A stretch of DNA of 37,715 nt from positions 1-37,715 of the forward strand of contig CANJUQ010000017.1 of NCBI GenBank assembly GCA_947478175.1. The letters run 5' to 3'. The notes beneath the pieces were generated by a model. The model saw only the letters and a list, made by a program, of their open reading frames with translations, did not search any database and was not told where the DNA came from. This document shows, in pieces, positions 1-7,911 of this stretch (within the stretch, counting starts at the first letter, position 1; every line of letters starts with the position of its first letter). The DNA comes from Thiotrichales bacterium. Its GTDB lineage: Bacteria > Pseudomonadota > Gammaproteobacteria > Francisellales > CACEW01. The translations under genes and the position numbers were made by a program.

Positions 1-138
1 CCAATTGCTTTTGATATTGTCTTGATCGACAACGGTTTGATTAATGGTCAAGCGATTTTTTTCAGCATATTGCTTAGCAAGCGCTGATTCAGCTTCAGTG
101 TTTTGGCCGTCAATATGGGCGTAAAAATAACAGGTCAT
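1..138 (-). CDS. Partial gene, possible serine recombinase (resolvase) N-terminus
   Basis: A leftward open frame begins at ATG 138 and runs off the left edge, giving 46 residues without a stop. The start reads MTCYFYAHIDGQNTEAES, followed by an alanine/lysine-rich helix and a segment NRLTINQTVVDQ. The pattern of a short beta strand (YFYAHID), a polar stretch with QN, a helix and a second beta strand resembles the N-terminal catalytic domain of resolvase/invertase recombinases, whose first strand usually reads like YxRVSTxxQ. The catalytic serine of that strand is not evident here, since the matching position reads HID. The call is therefore weak and could be wrong. It is transcribed away from rpoZ. 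Confidence 0.4.
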   Translation of the reverse strand, partial: MTCYFYAHIDGQNTEAESALAKQYAEKNRLTINQTVVDQDNIKSNW

Positions 139-225
139 GATCGATATCCTTTTTTTATAAATTAATTTTTTTTTAGATTTAAACCTGGTAAAAAAATCTG
201 TGAAAACCTAAATAAGACTTAAATA

Positions 226-241
226 CTAAGAAAGTTCTTAG
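226..241. repeat. Short perfect inverted repeat CTAAGAA-AG-TTCTTAG
   Basis: A 16-base dyad lies about 90 bases upstream of the leftward recombinase-like gene. The 2-base centre makes it more like a protein-binding operator than an RNA hairpin. There is no T-run, so it is not a terminator. Its function is unknown. Confidence 0.3.
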
Positions 242-384
242 CCTGTCTAAGTTGGGCGCATTGTATGAATCAATTCTTAAGAGAAAGTTAAACAATCAGC
301 GAATAGTATAAATTTATTCGTGTATTAAGGTCTTTTAAAAAGGCTGCGTAATTCTGTTAATTTAAATAAAATTACTTTGTTTTT

Positions 385-409
385 TAGGGGGCCTGAGTGT
401 CTGCCCTCA
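385..409 (+). repeat. Decayed arm of the GGGGCGGAC palindromic element
   Basis: The stretch begins TAGGGG and continues CCTGAGTGTCTGCCCTC. It matches one arm of the palindromic element at 22568-22646 (TAGGGG, then CCTGCGTGTCCGCCCTC) with a 3-base deletion and a few C-to-T or C-to-A changes. No second arm is visible, so this looks like a remnant. Confidence 0.4.
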
Positions 410-509
410 ATGTTTTTTTAATTTAAAAAATCACATAATGCTTGCTTGAATCAATCAATAAAAAATAATAACTATCCAGGGCCTTAAATTTGCTTTCCGT
501 AAATCAGAA

Positions 510-537
510 TTGCATCTAGATCGTTCGCCTGTATAAT
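510..537 (+). promoter_or_regulatory. Sigma-70 promoter for rpoZ
   Basis: A TTGCAT -35 box (510-515) lies 16 bases before a perfect TATAAT -10 box (532-537). A GC-rich CCCGCC follows the -10 box. The expected start is about 50 bases before the rpoZ ATG. It is the only strong promoter seen before rpoZ-ridA. Confidence 0.75.
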
Positions 538-595
538 CCCGCCTCTTTTTGATCGAAGCTCAGTAAGAGCTCAGTAAGAACAAGGATATTGGCCC

Positions 596-817
596 ATGGC
601 ACGCGTTACCGTTGAAGATTGTTTAGAACATGTTGATAACCGTTTTCAGTTGGTTTTATTAGCTAGCATGCGGGCAAGGGAAATTCTCCGCTCAGGACAA
701 GACCCGCTAGTTCCTTGGGATAATGATAAAGCAACGGTTGTTGCTTTAAGAGAAATCGCAAAGGGTTTAATTGATAAATCCATCTTGAAGCGCCGTGTAG
801 ACAAAGAAGAGTTTTAA
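596..817 (+). CDS. rpoZ: RNA polymerase omega subunit
   Basis: This is the small omega subunit that binds beta-prime and helps RNA polymerase assembly. The 73-residue product starts [19 protein letters not shown] and contains the omega signature: [16 protein letters not shown], a short basic/acidic stretch, then [14 protein letters not shown]. It is somewhat shorter than the E. coli protein (about 91 residues) because the acidic C-terminal tail is shorter. AAGGA at 582-586 lies nine bases before the ATG. ridA follows after only 18 bases, so the two are probably cotranscribed. In Pseudomonas the order is gmk-rpoZ-spoT-ridA; here neither gmk nor spoT is next to it. Confidence 0.95.
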   Translation: MARVTVEDCLEHVDNRFQLVLLASMRAREILRSGQDPLVPWDNDKATVVALREIAKGLIDKSILKRRVDKEEF

Positions 818-835
818 TTTTTTAGTTTAATTCTT

Positions 836-1228
836 ATGAAAAAAATCATTCAGACTTCTTTTGCCCCAGCGGCTATTGGGCCCTATTCCCAGGCTGTTTC
901 AGCGGATCTTTCTGTGGGGAAAATAGTCTTTCTTTCAGGTCAGATTCCCTTAGATCCAAAGACGGGTGAATTAGTCTCTGGGGATTTTGCAGCTCGAGCT
1001 AGACAAGTTTTTCAGAATATCCAAGCCGTCTGCGAAGCAGCTGGTGGAAATTTAAATCATATTATTAAGCTTAATATTTATTTATTAAGCTTGGATAATT
1101 TTCAAATCGTTAATCAACTCATGATTGAATTATTTTCAGAACCTTATCCTGCCCGAGCAACCCTTGCTGTCGCGGGTTTACCCAAGGGGACGGATGTTGA
1201 AATCGAAGCGGTTATGTATTTGTTCTAA
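836..1228 (+). CDS. ridA: RidA family 2-iminobutanoate/2-iminopropanoate deaminase
   Basis: RidA hydrolyses reactive enamine/imine intermediates released by PLP enzymes such as threonine dehydratase, protecting other PLP enzymes in the cytoplasm. The 130-residue product has the usual family length. It carries the N-terminal AIGPYSQAV motif, IVFLSGQIPLDP, the central helix region, and the C-terminal YPARATLAVAGLPKG followed by VEIEAVM. The arginine of PARAT and the glutamate of EIEA are the substrate-binding residues known from the family. No clear Shine-Dalgarno sequence is visible in the 18-base gap after rpoZ, so translation may be coupled. A spoT gene normally lies between these two genes in related bacteria. 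Confidence 0.95.
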   Translation: MKKIIQTSFAPAAIGPYSQAVSADLSVGKIVFLSGQIPLDPKTGELVSGDFAARARQVFQNIQAVCEAAGGNLNHIIKLNIYLLSLDNFQIVNQLMIELFSEPYPARATLAVAGLPKGTDVEIEAVMYLF

Positions 1229-1295
1229 CACTTCAATGCAGTAACATCTGCGGCTTTTCCCCCTGTGGTTATATTTAATATAGAGGTCTGAAGCC

Positions 1296-2318
1296 ATGAT
1301 GGATGTCTTACTGGAGATCAATAAACATTGGCCTAAAAGTAGCCCTAAGATTTTTTCTGAATCTGAAAAAAAGTCTTTCCGTGAGAAAATAAAAAAATTA
1401 CTAATCCAAAAAAATGCGGTTTTAATTTCTCATTATTACGTCGATGCCGAGTTGCAAAAATTGGCCGAAGAAACCGGCGGACTTGTCGGTGATTCTTTAC
1501 AGATGGCACGTTTTGGGGCGGAACATCCTGCTAAAATTTTAATTATCTGTGGCGTGAGATTTATGGGTGAAACTGCCAAAATTTTAAGTCCAGAAAAAAC
1601 AGTCATTATGCCGACATTAGAAGCTGAATGTTCTTTGGATATCAGCTGCCCTGCGTCAGAATTTAAGAAATTTATTGAACAAAATCCGGATAGAACCGTC
1701 GTTGTTTATGTCAATACTTCTGCGGCCGTGAAAGCTTTGGCGGATTGGTGTGTGACGTCGAGTAATGCTTTAAAGATTGTCGATTATTTAGCTAGCCAAG
1801 GTAAAAAAATAATCTGGGGTCCGGATAAATATCTAGGGGATTATATTCAGAAACAGACTGGCGCCGATATGTTAATTTGGCAGGGCTCTTGTGTCGTCCA
1901 TGAAGAGTTTAAATCTCAGGCTTTAAAAAATTTAAAACTAGAGCATCCAGAAGCCGCTGTGTTAGTTCATCCTGAGTCTCCAGCAGATGTGATTGAATTA
2001 GCCGATTGCGTGGGATCTACAGCGAAACTACTCGAAGCCTCTAAAACACTCCCGAATCAAACTTTGATTGTCGCAACAGAGCAGGGGATTCTTTATAAAA
2101 TGCGTCAGGCATCCCCTCATAAAAAATTCATGGCAGCGCCGACAGGGGGGCAGGGAGCGACCTGTCGTTCTTGTGCGCACTGTCCATGGATGGGGTTAAA
2201 TAATTTAGAAAATCTGTATGAATGTTTATTAGAAGAAAAAAATCTGATTAAAGTGGATTTAAACACCGCTCAGAAAGCAAAAATTAGTTTATCCAGAATG
2301 CTGGAGTTTCCCCTGTGA
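1296..2318 (+). CDS. nadA: Quinolinate synthase NadA
   Basis: NadA condenses iminoaspartate (made by NadB) with dihydroxyacetone phosphate to quinolinate, the pyridine precursor of NAD, using a 4Fe-4S cluster. The 340-residue product shows the family landmarks: [11 protein letters not shown] near residue 44, [10 protein letters not shown] near 65, [11 protein letters not shown] near 85, and three cluster-ligand cysteines at about C112 (AECSLD), C199 (GSCVVHEEF) and C296 ([11 protein letters not shown]). AGAGG at 1282-1286 is nine bases before the ATG. Its stop overlaps the GTG start of nadB (GTGA), so the two are translationally coupled. nadC is not in the window. Confidence 0.96.
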   Translation: MMDVLLEINKHWPKSSPKIFSESEKKSFREKIKKLLIQKNAVLISHYYVDAELQKLAEETGGLVGDSLQMARFGAEHPAKILIICGVRFMGETAKILSPEKTVIMPTLEAECSLDISCPASEFKKFIEQNPDRTVVVYVNTSAAVKALADWCVTSSNALKIVDYLASQGKKIIWGPDKYLGDYIQKQTGADMLIWQGSCVVHEEFKSQALKNLKLEHPEAAVLVHPESPADVIELADCVGSTAKLLEASKTLPNQTLIVATEQGILYKMRQASPHKKFMAAPTGGQGATCRSCAHCPWMGLNNLENLYECLLEEKNLIKVDLNTAQKAKISLSRMLEFPL

Positions 2319-3952
2319 AAAATAACCCAAAAAATAATCTAAAAGATAATTCCAGAAATTTTGATGTGATTGTGATTGGCAGTGGCGTGGCTGGTTTGAC
2401 TACGGCTTTGAATTTATCTCAAAAATATCATGTGGCACTGTTATCTAAGTCCAGTCTTTCTGAAGGGTCTAGTCTTTATGCCCAAGGGGGTATTGCAGTT
2501 GTTCTAGACCAAGGGGATTCTCTGGAATCTCATGTTCAAGATACTTTGGTAGCAGGGGCAGGTTTGTGCCATAAAGACGCTGTTGAATTTACTGTTAAGA
2601 ACGCTAAGTCGGCGATTGAATGGTTAATTAAACTAGGTGTGAAATTTACAGTGGCTGATTTGCCTCTACAAGATTCAACCCATGCCTATCATTTGACTCA
2701 AGAGGGTGGGCATTCACATCGTCGAATTATTCATGTGGATGACGCGACCGGAAGATCTGTCGTTGGGGTTTTAATTGACAAAGTCAGGGCTGAAAAAAAT
2801 ATAGAAATTTTTGAGCACCATATTGGTGTGGATTTAATTATTAAAAATAACCTAGAAAATAAATCAAAAAATAAGCAAGCCGTTGGGATTTATGTTCTAG
2901 ATGAGTTGAAAAATTCAGTGAAAGTCTTTGGAGCCAAAGCCATTATGTTAGCCACGGGCGGGGCTTCACGAGTTTATCTTTATAGTTCGAATCCTGAAGT
3001 TTCTTCAGGGGATGGAATTGCCATGGCTTATCGAGCCGGCTGTCGCGTCGCCAATTTAGAATTTAATCAGTTTCATCCGACCTGTTTATATCACCCGAAA
3101 GCGGGGTCTTTTTTAATTACAGAGGCCATGCGAGGCGAAGGTGCTTTTTTAAGATTGCCTAATGGCGAAAGATTCATGCCACGTTTTCATGAGTTGGCTG
3201 AGTTAGCTCCTAGAGATATTGTCGCCCGAGCGATTGATCATGAAATGAAAAGATTGGGTTTGGATTGTGTGTATTTAGATATCACACATAAAGATCCAGA
3301 GTTTATTCGGGCGCATTTTCCGAGTATCGACGCCAAGTGCAAAAGCCTGGGGATAGATATTACGAAAGAGCCCATCCCTGTTGTCCCAGCAGCGCACTAC
3401 ACCTGTGGCGGTGTGATGATTAATCAAAAAGGCCAGACGGATATAGCGGGCTTATATGCAGCGGGAGAGGTCGCTTTTACAGGGCTGCATGGGGCTAATC
3501 GAATGGCCAGTAATTCGCTCTTAGAATGTTTGGTATATGCCAAGGCAGCGAGTGAAGATCTGGAAAAATATTTACCCCAAATAAAATTCTCAGAAAATTT
3601 AAAACCATGGGATGAATCCAGAGTCGTAGATTCAGATGAAGCCATCGTAGTTAAACAAAATTGGGATGAAGTCAGGCAGCTGATGTGGAACTATGTCGGC
3701 ATTGTTAGATCCAATAAAAGACTGACTAGGGCTAAGAGTCGGATAGATTTATTAAAGCAAGAAGTCGATGCCTACTATGCAAATTTTAAAGTCGATAAAA
3801 ACTTATTAGAGCTTCGAAATTTAATTTTATTAGCGGATTTGATTATCCAATCTGCGATGTCTCGTCATGAAAGTCGTGGGTTACATTTCAATGTTGACTA
3901 CCCAGAGCTTCAGAAAGAATTAGTCGATACCGTGCTATGTCGGAAGGATTAG
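2315..3952 (+). CDS. nadB: L-aspartate oxidase NadB
   Basis: NadB is the FAD enzyme that oxidises L-aspartate to iminoaspartate, the first step of de novo NAD synthesis, and passes it to NadA. The 545-residue protein has the FAD-binding GSGVAG motif near residues 22-27, [10 protein letters not shown] near 60, [13 protein letters not shown], the fumarate-reductase-like FNQFHPT and [10 protein letters not shown] motifs, HYTCGGV, and the C-terminal flavin segment [18 protein letters not shown]. The start is GTG, overlapping the nadA stop by four bases. The first 15 residues (Asn/Lys-rich) are low-complexity and precede the conserved domain. The 3' end overlaps queG by 16 bases, making nadA-nadB-queG one operon. 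Confidence 0.96.
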   Translation: MKNNPKNNLKDNSRNFDVIVIGSGVAGLTTALNLSQKYHVALLSKSSLSEGSSLYAQGGIAVVLDQGDSLESHVQDTLVAGAGLCHKDAVEFTVKNAKSAIEWLIKLGVKFTVADLPLQDSTHAYHLTQEGGHSHRRIIHVDDATGRSVVGVLIDKVRAEKNIEIFEHHIGVDLIIKNNLENKSKNKQAVGIYVLDELKNSVKVFGAKAIMLATGGASRVYLYSSNPEVSSGDGIAMAYRAGCRVANLEFNQFHPTCLYHPKAGSFLITEAMRGEGAFLRLPNGERFMPRFHELAELAPRDIVARAIDHEMKRLGLDCVYLDITHKDPEFIRAHFPSIDAKCKSLGIDITKEPIPVVPAAHYTCGGVMINQKGQTDIAGLYAAGEVAFTGLHGANRMASNSLLECLVYAKAASEDLEKYLPQIKFSENLKPWDESRVVDSDEAIVVKQNWDEVRQLMWNYVGIVRSNKRLTRAKSRIDLLKQEVDAYYANFKVDKNLLELRNLILLADLIIQSAMSRHESRGLHFNVDYPELQKELVDTVLCRKD

Positions 3953-5088
3953 TTTTAATTCAAGAGTTAGCCAAATCAGTTGGATTTTCTGACTGTGGTA
4001 TTTCTAATATTGATTTGACAGAAGCCAGTGAAAAACTAAATCAATGGTTGTCTTTAGGGCATCAGGGAACCATGGACTATATGGCTCGCCATGGATCCCT
4101 TCGGTATCACCCGGAAGCATTATTACCTGACGCTAAGTCTGTGATTATGGTTCGAATGGATTATCTCTGTGAGAATCCAGAATGGGATGTGTTAGATAAC
4201 CCAGAACTGGGCTTTATTTCTCGTTATGCCCAGAATCGGGATTACCATAAATTAATCAGAGCTAGATTGGTGAAGCTGGCTGAAAAATTAAAATTAATTT
4301 ACGGCGATTTTTCTTATAGACCCACGGCCGATAGCGCACCCATTATGGAAAAGCCATTGGCAGTCAAAGCCGGATTAGGTTGGATTGGAAAGCATACGAA
4401 TTTGATTAATTCCAAAGCCGGTTCTTATTTTTTTCTGGGCTGTTTAATTACTTCTTTGGATCTTGACTCGTTACGAGGTATCCAAGTTTTTGAAGAATCC
4501 TTTTCTGCTTTCGTCTCTCCCCTCGCGGGAGAGACAGGCCCGAAGGTGAAGCCGAGGGACAGAGAGGGGGATTTGGTTCCTAAAAATACAAGTCAATCCC
4601 ACTGTGGGAGTTGTTCAAAATGTTTAGATATCTGCCCGACTCAGGCCATTATTGGGCCTTATCAGTTAGATGCTCGGCGTTGTATTAGTTATTTAACCAT
4701 TGAGCATCATGGCAGTATTCCGATTGAATTTAGATCTGCCATGGGCAATAGAATTTATGGCTGTGATGATTGTCAGATTGTCTGTCCCTGGAATAAATTC
4801 GCAAAAACCACTCAAGAGAAAGATTTTGAATCTTTAAGAAATTTAAAGTCTCCCAAATTATTAGAATTATTTAGCTGGTCCGAAGCTGAATTTTTAAAAA
4901 AAACAGAAGGCTCAGCGATTAGACGAATCGGTTATGAAAAATGGATCAGAAATATTGCGATTGCCTTGGGAAATGGGAATAAAACGCCAGAAATTTTAAA
5001 AGCTTTAAATCAAAAATTATTAGAATTAGGCGAAAATCTCCCTATCGCTCGAGAGCATATTGAATGGGCGTTGGATCAGATGAAATAA
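3937..5088 (+). CDS. queG: Epoxyqueuosine reductase QueG, with in-frame repeat insertion
   Basis: QueG is the cobalamin and iron-sulfur enzyme that reduces epoxyqueuosine to queuosine in tRNA anticodons. The 383-residue product has YRPTADSAPIMEKPLAV (conserved Asp at about 132), GLGWIGKHTNLIN near 146, two 4Fe-4S motifs (CGSCSKCLDICP near 223 and CDDCQIVCPWN further on) and CISYLTIEHHGSIP. Between FFLGCLITSL and the first cysteine motif E. coli QueG has only a short linker. Here there are about 40 residues, of which roughly 192-211 (VSPLAGETGPKVKPRDREG) are encoded by a 59-bp palindromic element also found at 5097-5155. The frame stays open, so the enzyme may tolerate it. The ATG overlaps the end of nadB. 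Confidence 0.93.
   Translation: MSEGLVLIQELAKSVGFSDCGISNIDLTEASEKLNQWLSLGHQGTMDYMARHGSLRYHPEALLPDAKSVIMVRMDYLCENPEWDVLDNPELGFISRYAQNRDYHKLIRARLVKLAEKLKLIYGDFSYRPTADSAPIMEKPLAVKAGLGWIGKHTNLINSKAGSYFFLGCLITSLDLDSLRGIQVFEESFSAFVSPLAGETGPKVKPRDREGDLVPKNTSQSHCGSCSKCLDICPTQAIIGPYQLDARRCISYLTIEHHGSIPIEFRSAMGNRIYGCDDCQIVCPWNKFAKTTQEKDFESLRNLKSPKLLELFSWSEAEFLKKTEGSAIRRIGYEKWIRNIAIALGNGNKTPEILKALNQKLLELGENLPIAREHIEWALDQMK
4511..4569 (+). repeat. 59-bp palindromic element inside queG
   Basis: This copy is the reverse complement of the element at 5097-5155 with 55 of 59 positions identical by hand alignment. It contains a hairpin (GTCTCTCC 4513-4520 pairing with GGAGAGAC 4528-4535) and is read in frame within queG. 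It resembles in principle the Rickettsia palindromic elements that insert in coding genes, but is a different sequence. Confidence 0.85.
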
Positions 5089-5096
5089 TTTTGGCT

Positions 5097-5155
5097 CCCC
5101 TCTCTGTCCCTCGGTTTCACCTTCGGTCCTGTCTCTCCCGCAAGGGGCGAGACGA
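5097..5155 (-). repeat. 59-bp palindromic element downstream of queG
   Basis: This second copy lies in opposite orientation nine bases after the queG stop. The hairpin arms (GTCTC...GAGAC) are kept with one internal mismatch. There is no T-run after it, so it is not an obvious intrinsic terminator, though a structured 3' end may protect the upstream mRNA. Confidence 0.85.
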
Positions 5156-5204
5156 TTCAAGCGGTTAGTTCCAAAATAGGAATGACCGTCAAAAAATTAA
5201 CATT

Positions 5205-5222
5205 GCGTAACAAGCGTAACAA
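5205..5222 (+). promoter_or_regulatory. Tandem GCGTAACAA repeat upstream of the prpC promoter
   Basis: Two perfect adjacent 9-base copies of GCGTAACAA end eight bases before the -35 box of prpC. Adjacent direct repeats at this position are typical of activator-binding sites. The regulator is unknown and none is encoded nearby. Confidence 0.4.
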
Positions 5223-5229
5223 TTTCCAT

Positions 5230-5257
5230 TTGACACGCCCCAATATTTTCTTACAGT
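5230..5257 (+). promoter_or_regulatory. Sigma-70 promoter for prpC-prpD
   Basis: A perfect TTGACA (5230-5235) is followed after 16 bases by TACAGT (5252-5257), a 4-of-6 match to the -10 consensus. It lies about 37 bases before the likely prpC ATG. Confidence 0.6.
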
Positions 5258-5293
5258 GCGCCCCTAATTTTTGGATGGGTGTGTAAGTCAAAC

Positions 5294-6460
5294 ATGGATA
5301 AAACTTCAGAAGGTCTTCGGGGTCAATCGGTCGGTGAGACAAGTATTTCGACCGTGGGAAAAGAAGGCGTTGGGTTAACTTATCGAGGTTATGCGATTGA
5401 AGATCTTGCCGCCCATGCGTCTTTTGAAGAAGTGGCTTATTTATTACTTTGGGGCGAGAAACCAAATTTATTAGAACTAGATTTATTTCAAAAAAGATTA
5501 ATCAAAGCCAGAAGACTTCCCCAAGCTTTATGTGAAGTCTTAGAAAAAATTCCTAGCACTGCCCATCCCATGGATGTACTCAGAACGGGTGTTTCTTTTT
5601 TAGGAATAATTGAACCTGAAGTTTTAGATTTAAATTTTTCTGATCAGCATCGTTGTGCTGAAAGCTTATTAGCTAAATTACCTGGAATATTGGCTTACTG
5701 GTTTCATTGGGTTAATTCAGGAAAAAAAATTAGTTTAGAAAATTTAGAAAGCTCAGAGATTTCTCATGCGGCTTATATTTTAAATTTATTTAAAAATCAG
5801 AAAAATTCTCAAGAAATCAATCAGGAAATCAATCAGGAAATCAATCAGGAAATCAGTCAAGAATATATTCAGTGCTTAAATACTTCTTTGATTTTATATG
5901 CTGAGCACGAATTCAATGCTTCCACGTTTTCAGCTCGAGTTACGACTGCGACGTTGAGTGATTATTATTCTGGGATTACCAGTGCCATTGGAACTCTCAG
6001 AGGTAATTTACATGGTGGGGCGAATGAAGCAGCGATGGCTTTAGTTCGAGCTTTTAAGAATCCTATTGAAGCAGAGAATGGCATTAAAAATTTATTAGCC
6101 CAGAAAATAAAAATCATGGGCTTTGGTCATGCGGTGTATAAAAAATTTGATCCTCGAGATTTAATTATTAAAACATGGTCTGAAAAATTAAGTCGTGAGG
6201 CTTCTGATGGATATTTATATGACATCAGTCGAGCTATAGAAAAAATTATGAAACAAGAAAAAAACTTGTTCCCTAACCTCGATTTTTATAGTGCAACCGC
6301 CTATCACTTTATGGGTATTCCCACTGAGTTATTTACACCTTTTTTTGTTTTAGCCCGAATAACCGGGTGGAGTGCGCATATTTTTGAGCAGCGAGCCCAC
6401 AATCGATTGATCAGACCCAATGCAGATTATGTGGGACCTAATTTAAGAAGCTGGAATTAA
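5294..6460 (+). CDS. prpC: 2-methylcitrate synthase PrpC
   Basis: PrpC condenses propionyl-CoA with oxaloacetate to 2-methylcitrate, the entry step of propionate breakdown. It belongs to the citrate synthase fold. The N-terminus LRGQSVGETSISTVG and GLTYRGYAIEDLA are typical of PrpC rather than GltA. Active-site histidines lie in HGGANEAAM and GFGHAVYK, and the catalytic aspartate in NLDFYSA. YAEHEFNASTFSARV is also conserved. From ATG 5294 the protein has 388 residues, as in E. coli. A GTG 15 bases upstream would add five residues but has no support. A loop before YAEHEF carries a slippage repeat (QEIN)3QEIS. prpD follows after 22 bases. Confidence 0.92.
   Translation: MDKTSEGLRGQSVGETSISTVGKEGVGLTYRGYAIEDLAAHASFEEVAYLLLWGEKPNLLELDLFQKRLIKARRLPQALCEVLEKIPSTAHPMDVLRTGVSFLGIIEPEVLDLNFSDQHRCAESLLAKLPGILAYWFHWVNSGKKISLENLESSEISHAAYILNLFKNQKNSQEINQEINQEINQEISQEYIQCLNTSLILYAEHEFNASTFSARVTTATLSDYYSGITSAIGTLRGNLHGGANEAAMALVRAFKNPIEAENGIKNLLAQKIKIMGFGHAVYKKFDPRDLIIKTWSEKLSREASDGYLYDISRAIEKIMKQEKNLFPNLDFYSATAYHFMGIPTELFTPFFVLARITGWSAHIFEQRAHNRLIRPNADYVGPNLRSWN
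5810..5857 (+). repeat. Four 12-bp tandem repeats inside prpC
   Basis: Four near-identical units of CAGGAAATCAAT encode (QEIN)3QEIS in a surface loop of PrpC. Because the unit is 12 bases, copy-number slippage would keep the frame. Confidence 0.8.
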
Positions 6461-6482
6461 GAACTGAAATTAAGGAACTGGA

Positions 6483-7901
6483 ATGCGTGAGAGTAATAAT
6501 TCTTCGGTGAGACCTGATTATGATGATCTGATTCAAGAGATTGTTAATTATGTCTATGACTGTGATGTCATGAAATCTAAGCTGGCCGTTGAAACTGCAA
6601 AATATGCTTTATTAGATTCTATTGGGTGTGCGCTCTTGGCCATTAATTTTCCGGCATGTAGCAAATTACTGGGACCTTCTGTGCCAGGGACGACAATGCA
6701 TCGGGGTTCAAGAGTATTAGGGACCCAATTTGAATTAGACCCCATGTCCTCAGCTTTTAATAACGGCTTATTAATTCGATGGCTTGATTTCAATGACACT
6801 TGGTTAGCGGCTGAGTGGGGTCATCCGTCAGATAATTTGGGCGCTATTTTGGGTTGCTTAGATTATTTAAACAGACAGGGTAAAAAAATATTAATTCAAA
6901 AAATCATTGAAGCCATGATCAAAGCCTATGAGATTCAGGGTGTATTAGCTTTGAATCATAGTTTTAATAAAGTCGGCTTAGATCATGTTTTATTAGTCCG
7001 TGTGGCTTCAACCGCTATTTCGACTTGGTTATTGGGTGGAACAAAAGAGCAGGCTTGTGCAGCTTTGTCTCAAGCTTGGATTGATGGGTCAGCTTTAAGA
7101 ACTTACCGACATGCGCCGAATACAGGCTCTCGTAAAAGTTGGGCGGCGGGGGATGCCTGTGCTCGTGCGGTTAGACTTAGCTTTTTAACCTTAAGAGGTG
7201 AGATGGGTTATCCATCGGCTTTGACTGCCAAGCGTTGGGGTTTTGAAGCGGTTTGTTTTGAAGGGAAAAGTATTGTCTTAGAAAGACCGCTGGGGTCTTA
7301 TGTCATGGAAAATATTTTATTTAAAATTGCTTATCCGGCTGAGTTTCATGCGCAAACGGCCGTCGAAGCGGCGGTTAAATTAAACTCAGAAATTGTCACG
7401 CGTTGGGACAAAATTCAAAATATTGAAGTCGAAACAACAGAAGCAGGCATTCGAATTATTGATAAAGTCGGGCCTTTAAATAACCCTGCAGATCGAGATC
7501 ATTGTTTGCAATATATGATTGCTATTGGATTGCTCAAAGGATCTTTAAGTGCTGAAGATTATGAAGAAGCTGAAGCCACAGATGCTCGAATCGATGCCTT
7601 AAGAGAAATCATGTTAGTTCGAGAAAATCGTGAATTTACCCAAAATTATTTTGATCCAAACAAACGGGCCATTGGAAACGCGATCACTATTAATTATCGG
7701 GATGGCTCAAAATCAGAACGTGTTGCTATTGAGTACCCCTTGGGACATAGAGCTAGACGCCAAGAGGGTATTCCGTTATTACTCGAAAAAGCGCGTAAAA
7801 ATCTTCGATCAAGATGGGATGAACAAAAGACAGAAAATTTCATGAAATTATTTTCTGAAGAGAGTTTTCTGTCTCAGTCCATTGAAGTGTTGTTTCAGTA
7901 A
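6483..7901 (+). CDS. prpD: 2-methylcitrate dehydratase PrpD
   Basis: PrpD (MmgE/PrpD family) dehydrates 2-methylcitrate to 2-methyl-cis-aconitate in the methylcitrate cycle. The 472-residue product follows the E. coli protein closely: WLDFNDTWLAAEWGHPSDNLG near residue 100, AMIKAYEIQG, FNKVGLDHVLLV, LRTYRHAPNTGSRKSWAAG near 208, GEMGYPSALTA, GSYVMENILFKI, AEFHAQTAVEAA and GPLNNPADRDHCLQYM. It matches PrpD itself rather than the distant MmgE branch. Similarity fades in the last 30 residues. AAGGA lies about six bases before the ATG. It is cotranscribed with prpC. The lyase gene prpB, usually in this operon, is not here. It ends ten bases from the stop of the convergent repeat-protein gene, with no terminator hairpin between them. 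Confidence 0.95.
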   Translation: MRESNNSSVRPDYDDLIQEIVNYVYDCDVMKSKLAVETAKYALLDSIGCALLAINFPACSKLLGPSVPGTTMHRGSRVLGTQFELDPMSSAFNNGLLIRWLDFNDTWLAAEWGHPSDNLGAILGCLDYLNRQGKKILIQKIIEAMIKAYEIQGVLALNHSFNKVGLDHVLLVRVASTAISTWLLGGTKEQACAALSQAWIDGSALRTYRHAPNTGSRKSWAAGDACARAVRLSFLTLRGEMGYPSALTAKRWGFEAVCFEGKSIVLERPLGSYVMENILFKIAYPAEFHAQTAVEAAVKLNSEIVTRWDKIQNIEVETTEAGIRIIDKVGPLNNPADRDHCLQYMIAIGLLKGSLSAEDYEEAEATDARIDALREIMLVRENREFTQNYFDPNKRAIGNAITINYRDGSKSERVAIEYPLGHRARRQEGIPLLLEKARKNLRSRWDEQKTENFMKLFSEESFLSQSIEVLFQ

Positions 7902-7911
7902 TAAAACTTGG

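Larger units (their letters stand above)
139..595. other. Gene-free stretch of about 450 bases, AT-rich
   Basis: I see no convincing gene here. It holds the upstream region of the leftward gene, a perfect 7-bp inverted repeat (CTAAGAA/TTCTTAG, 226-241), a decayed arm of the GGGGCGGAC palindromic element near 385-409, and the rpoZ promoter at its right end. The guanylate kinase gene that often precedes rpoZ in gammaproteobacteria is not present. Confidence 0.6.

Noticed and set aside
5279..5293. GTG start for PrpC
   Set aside because: It adds five residues (MCKSN) not seen in PrpC and has no better ribosome site than ATG 5294.
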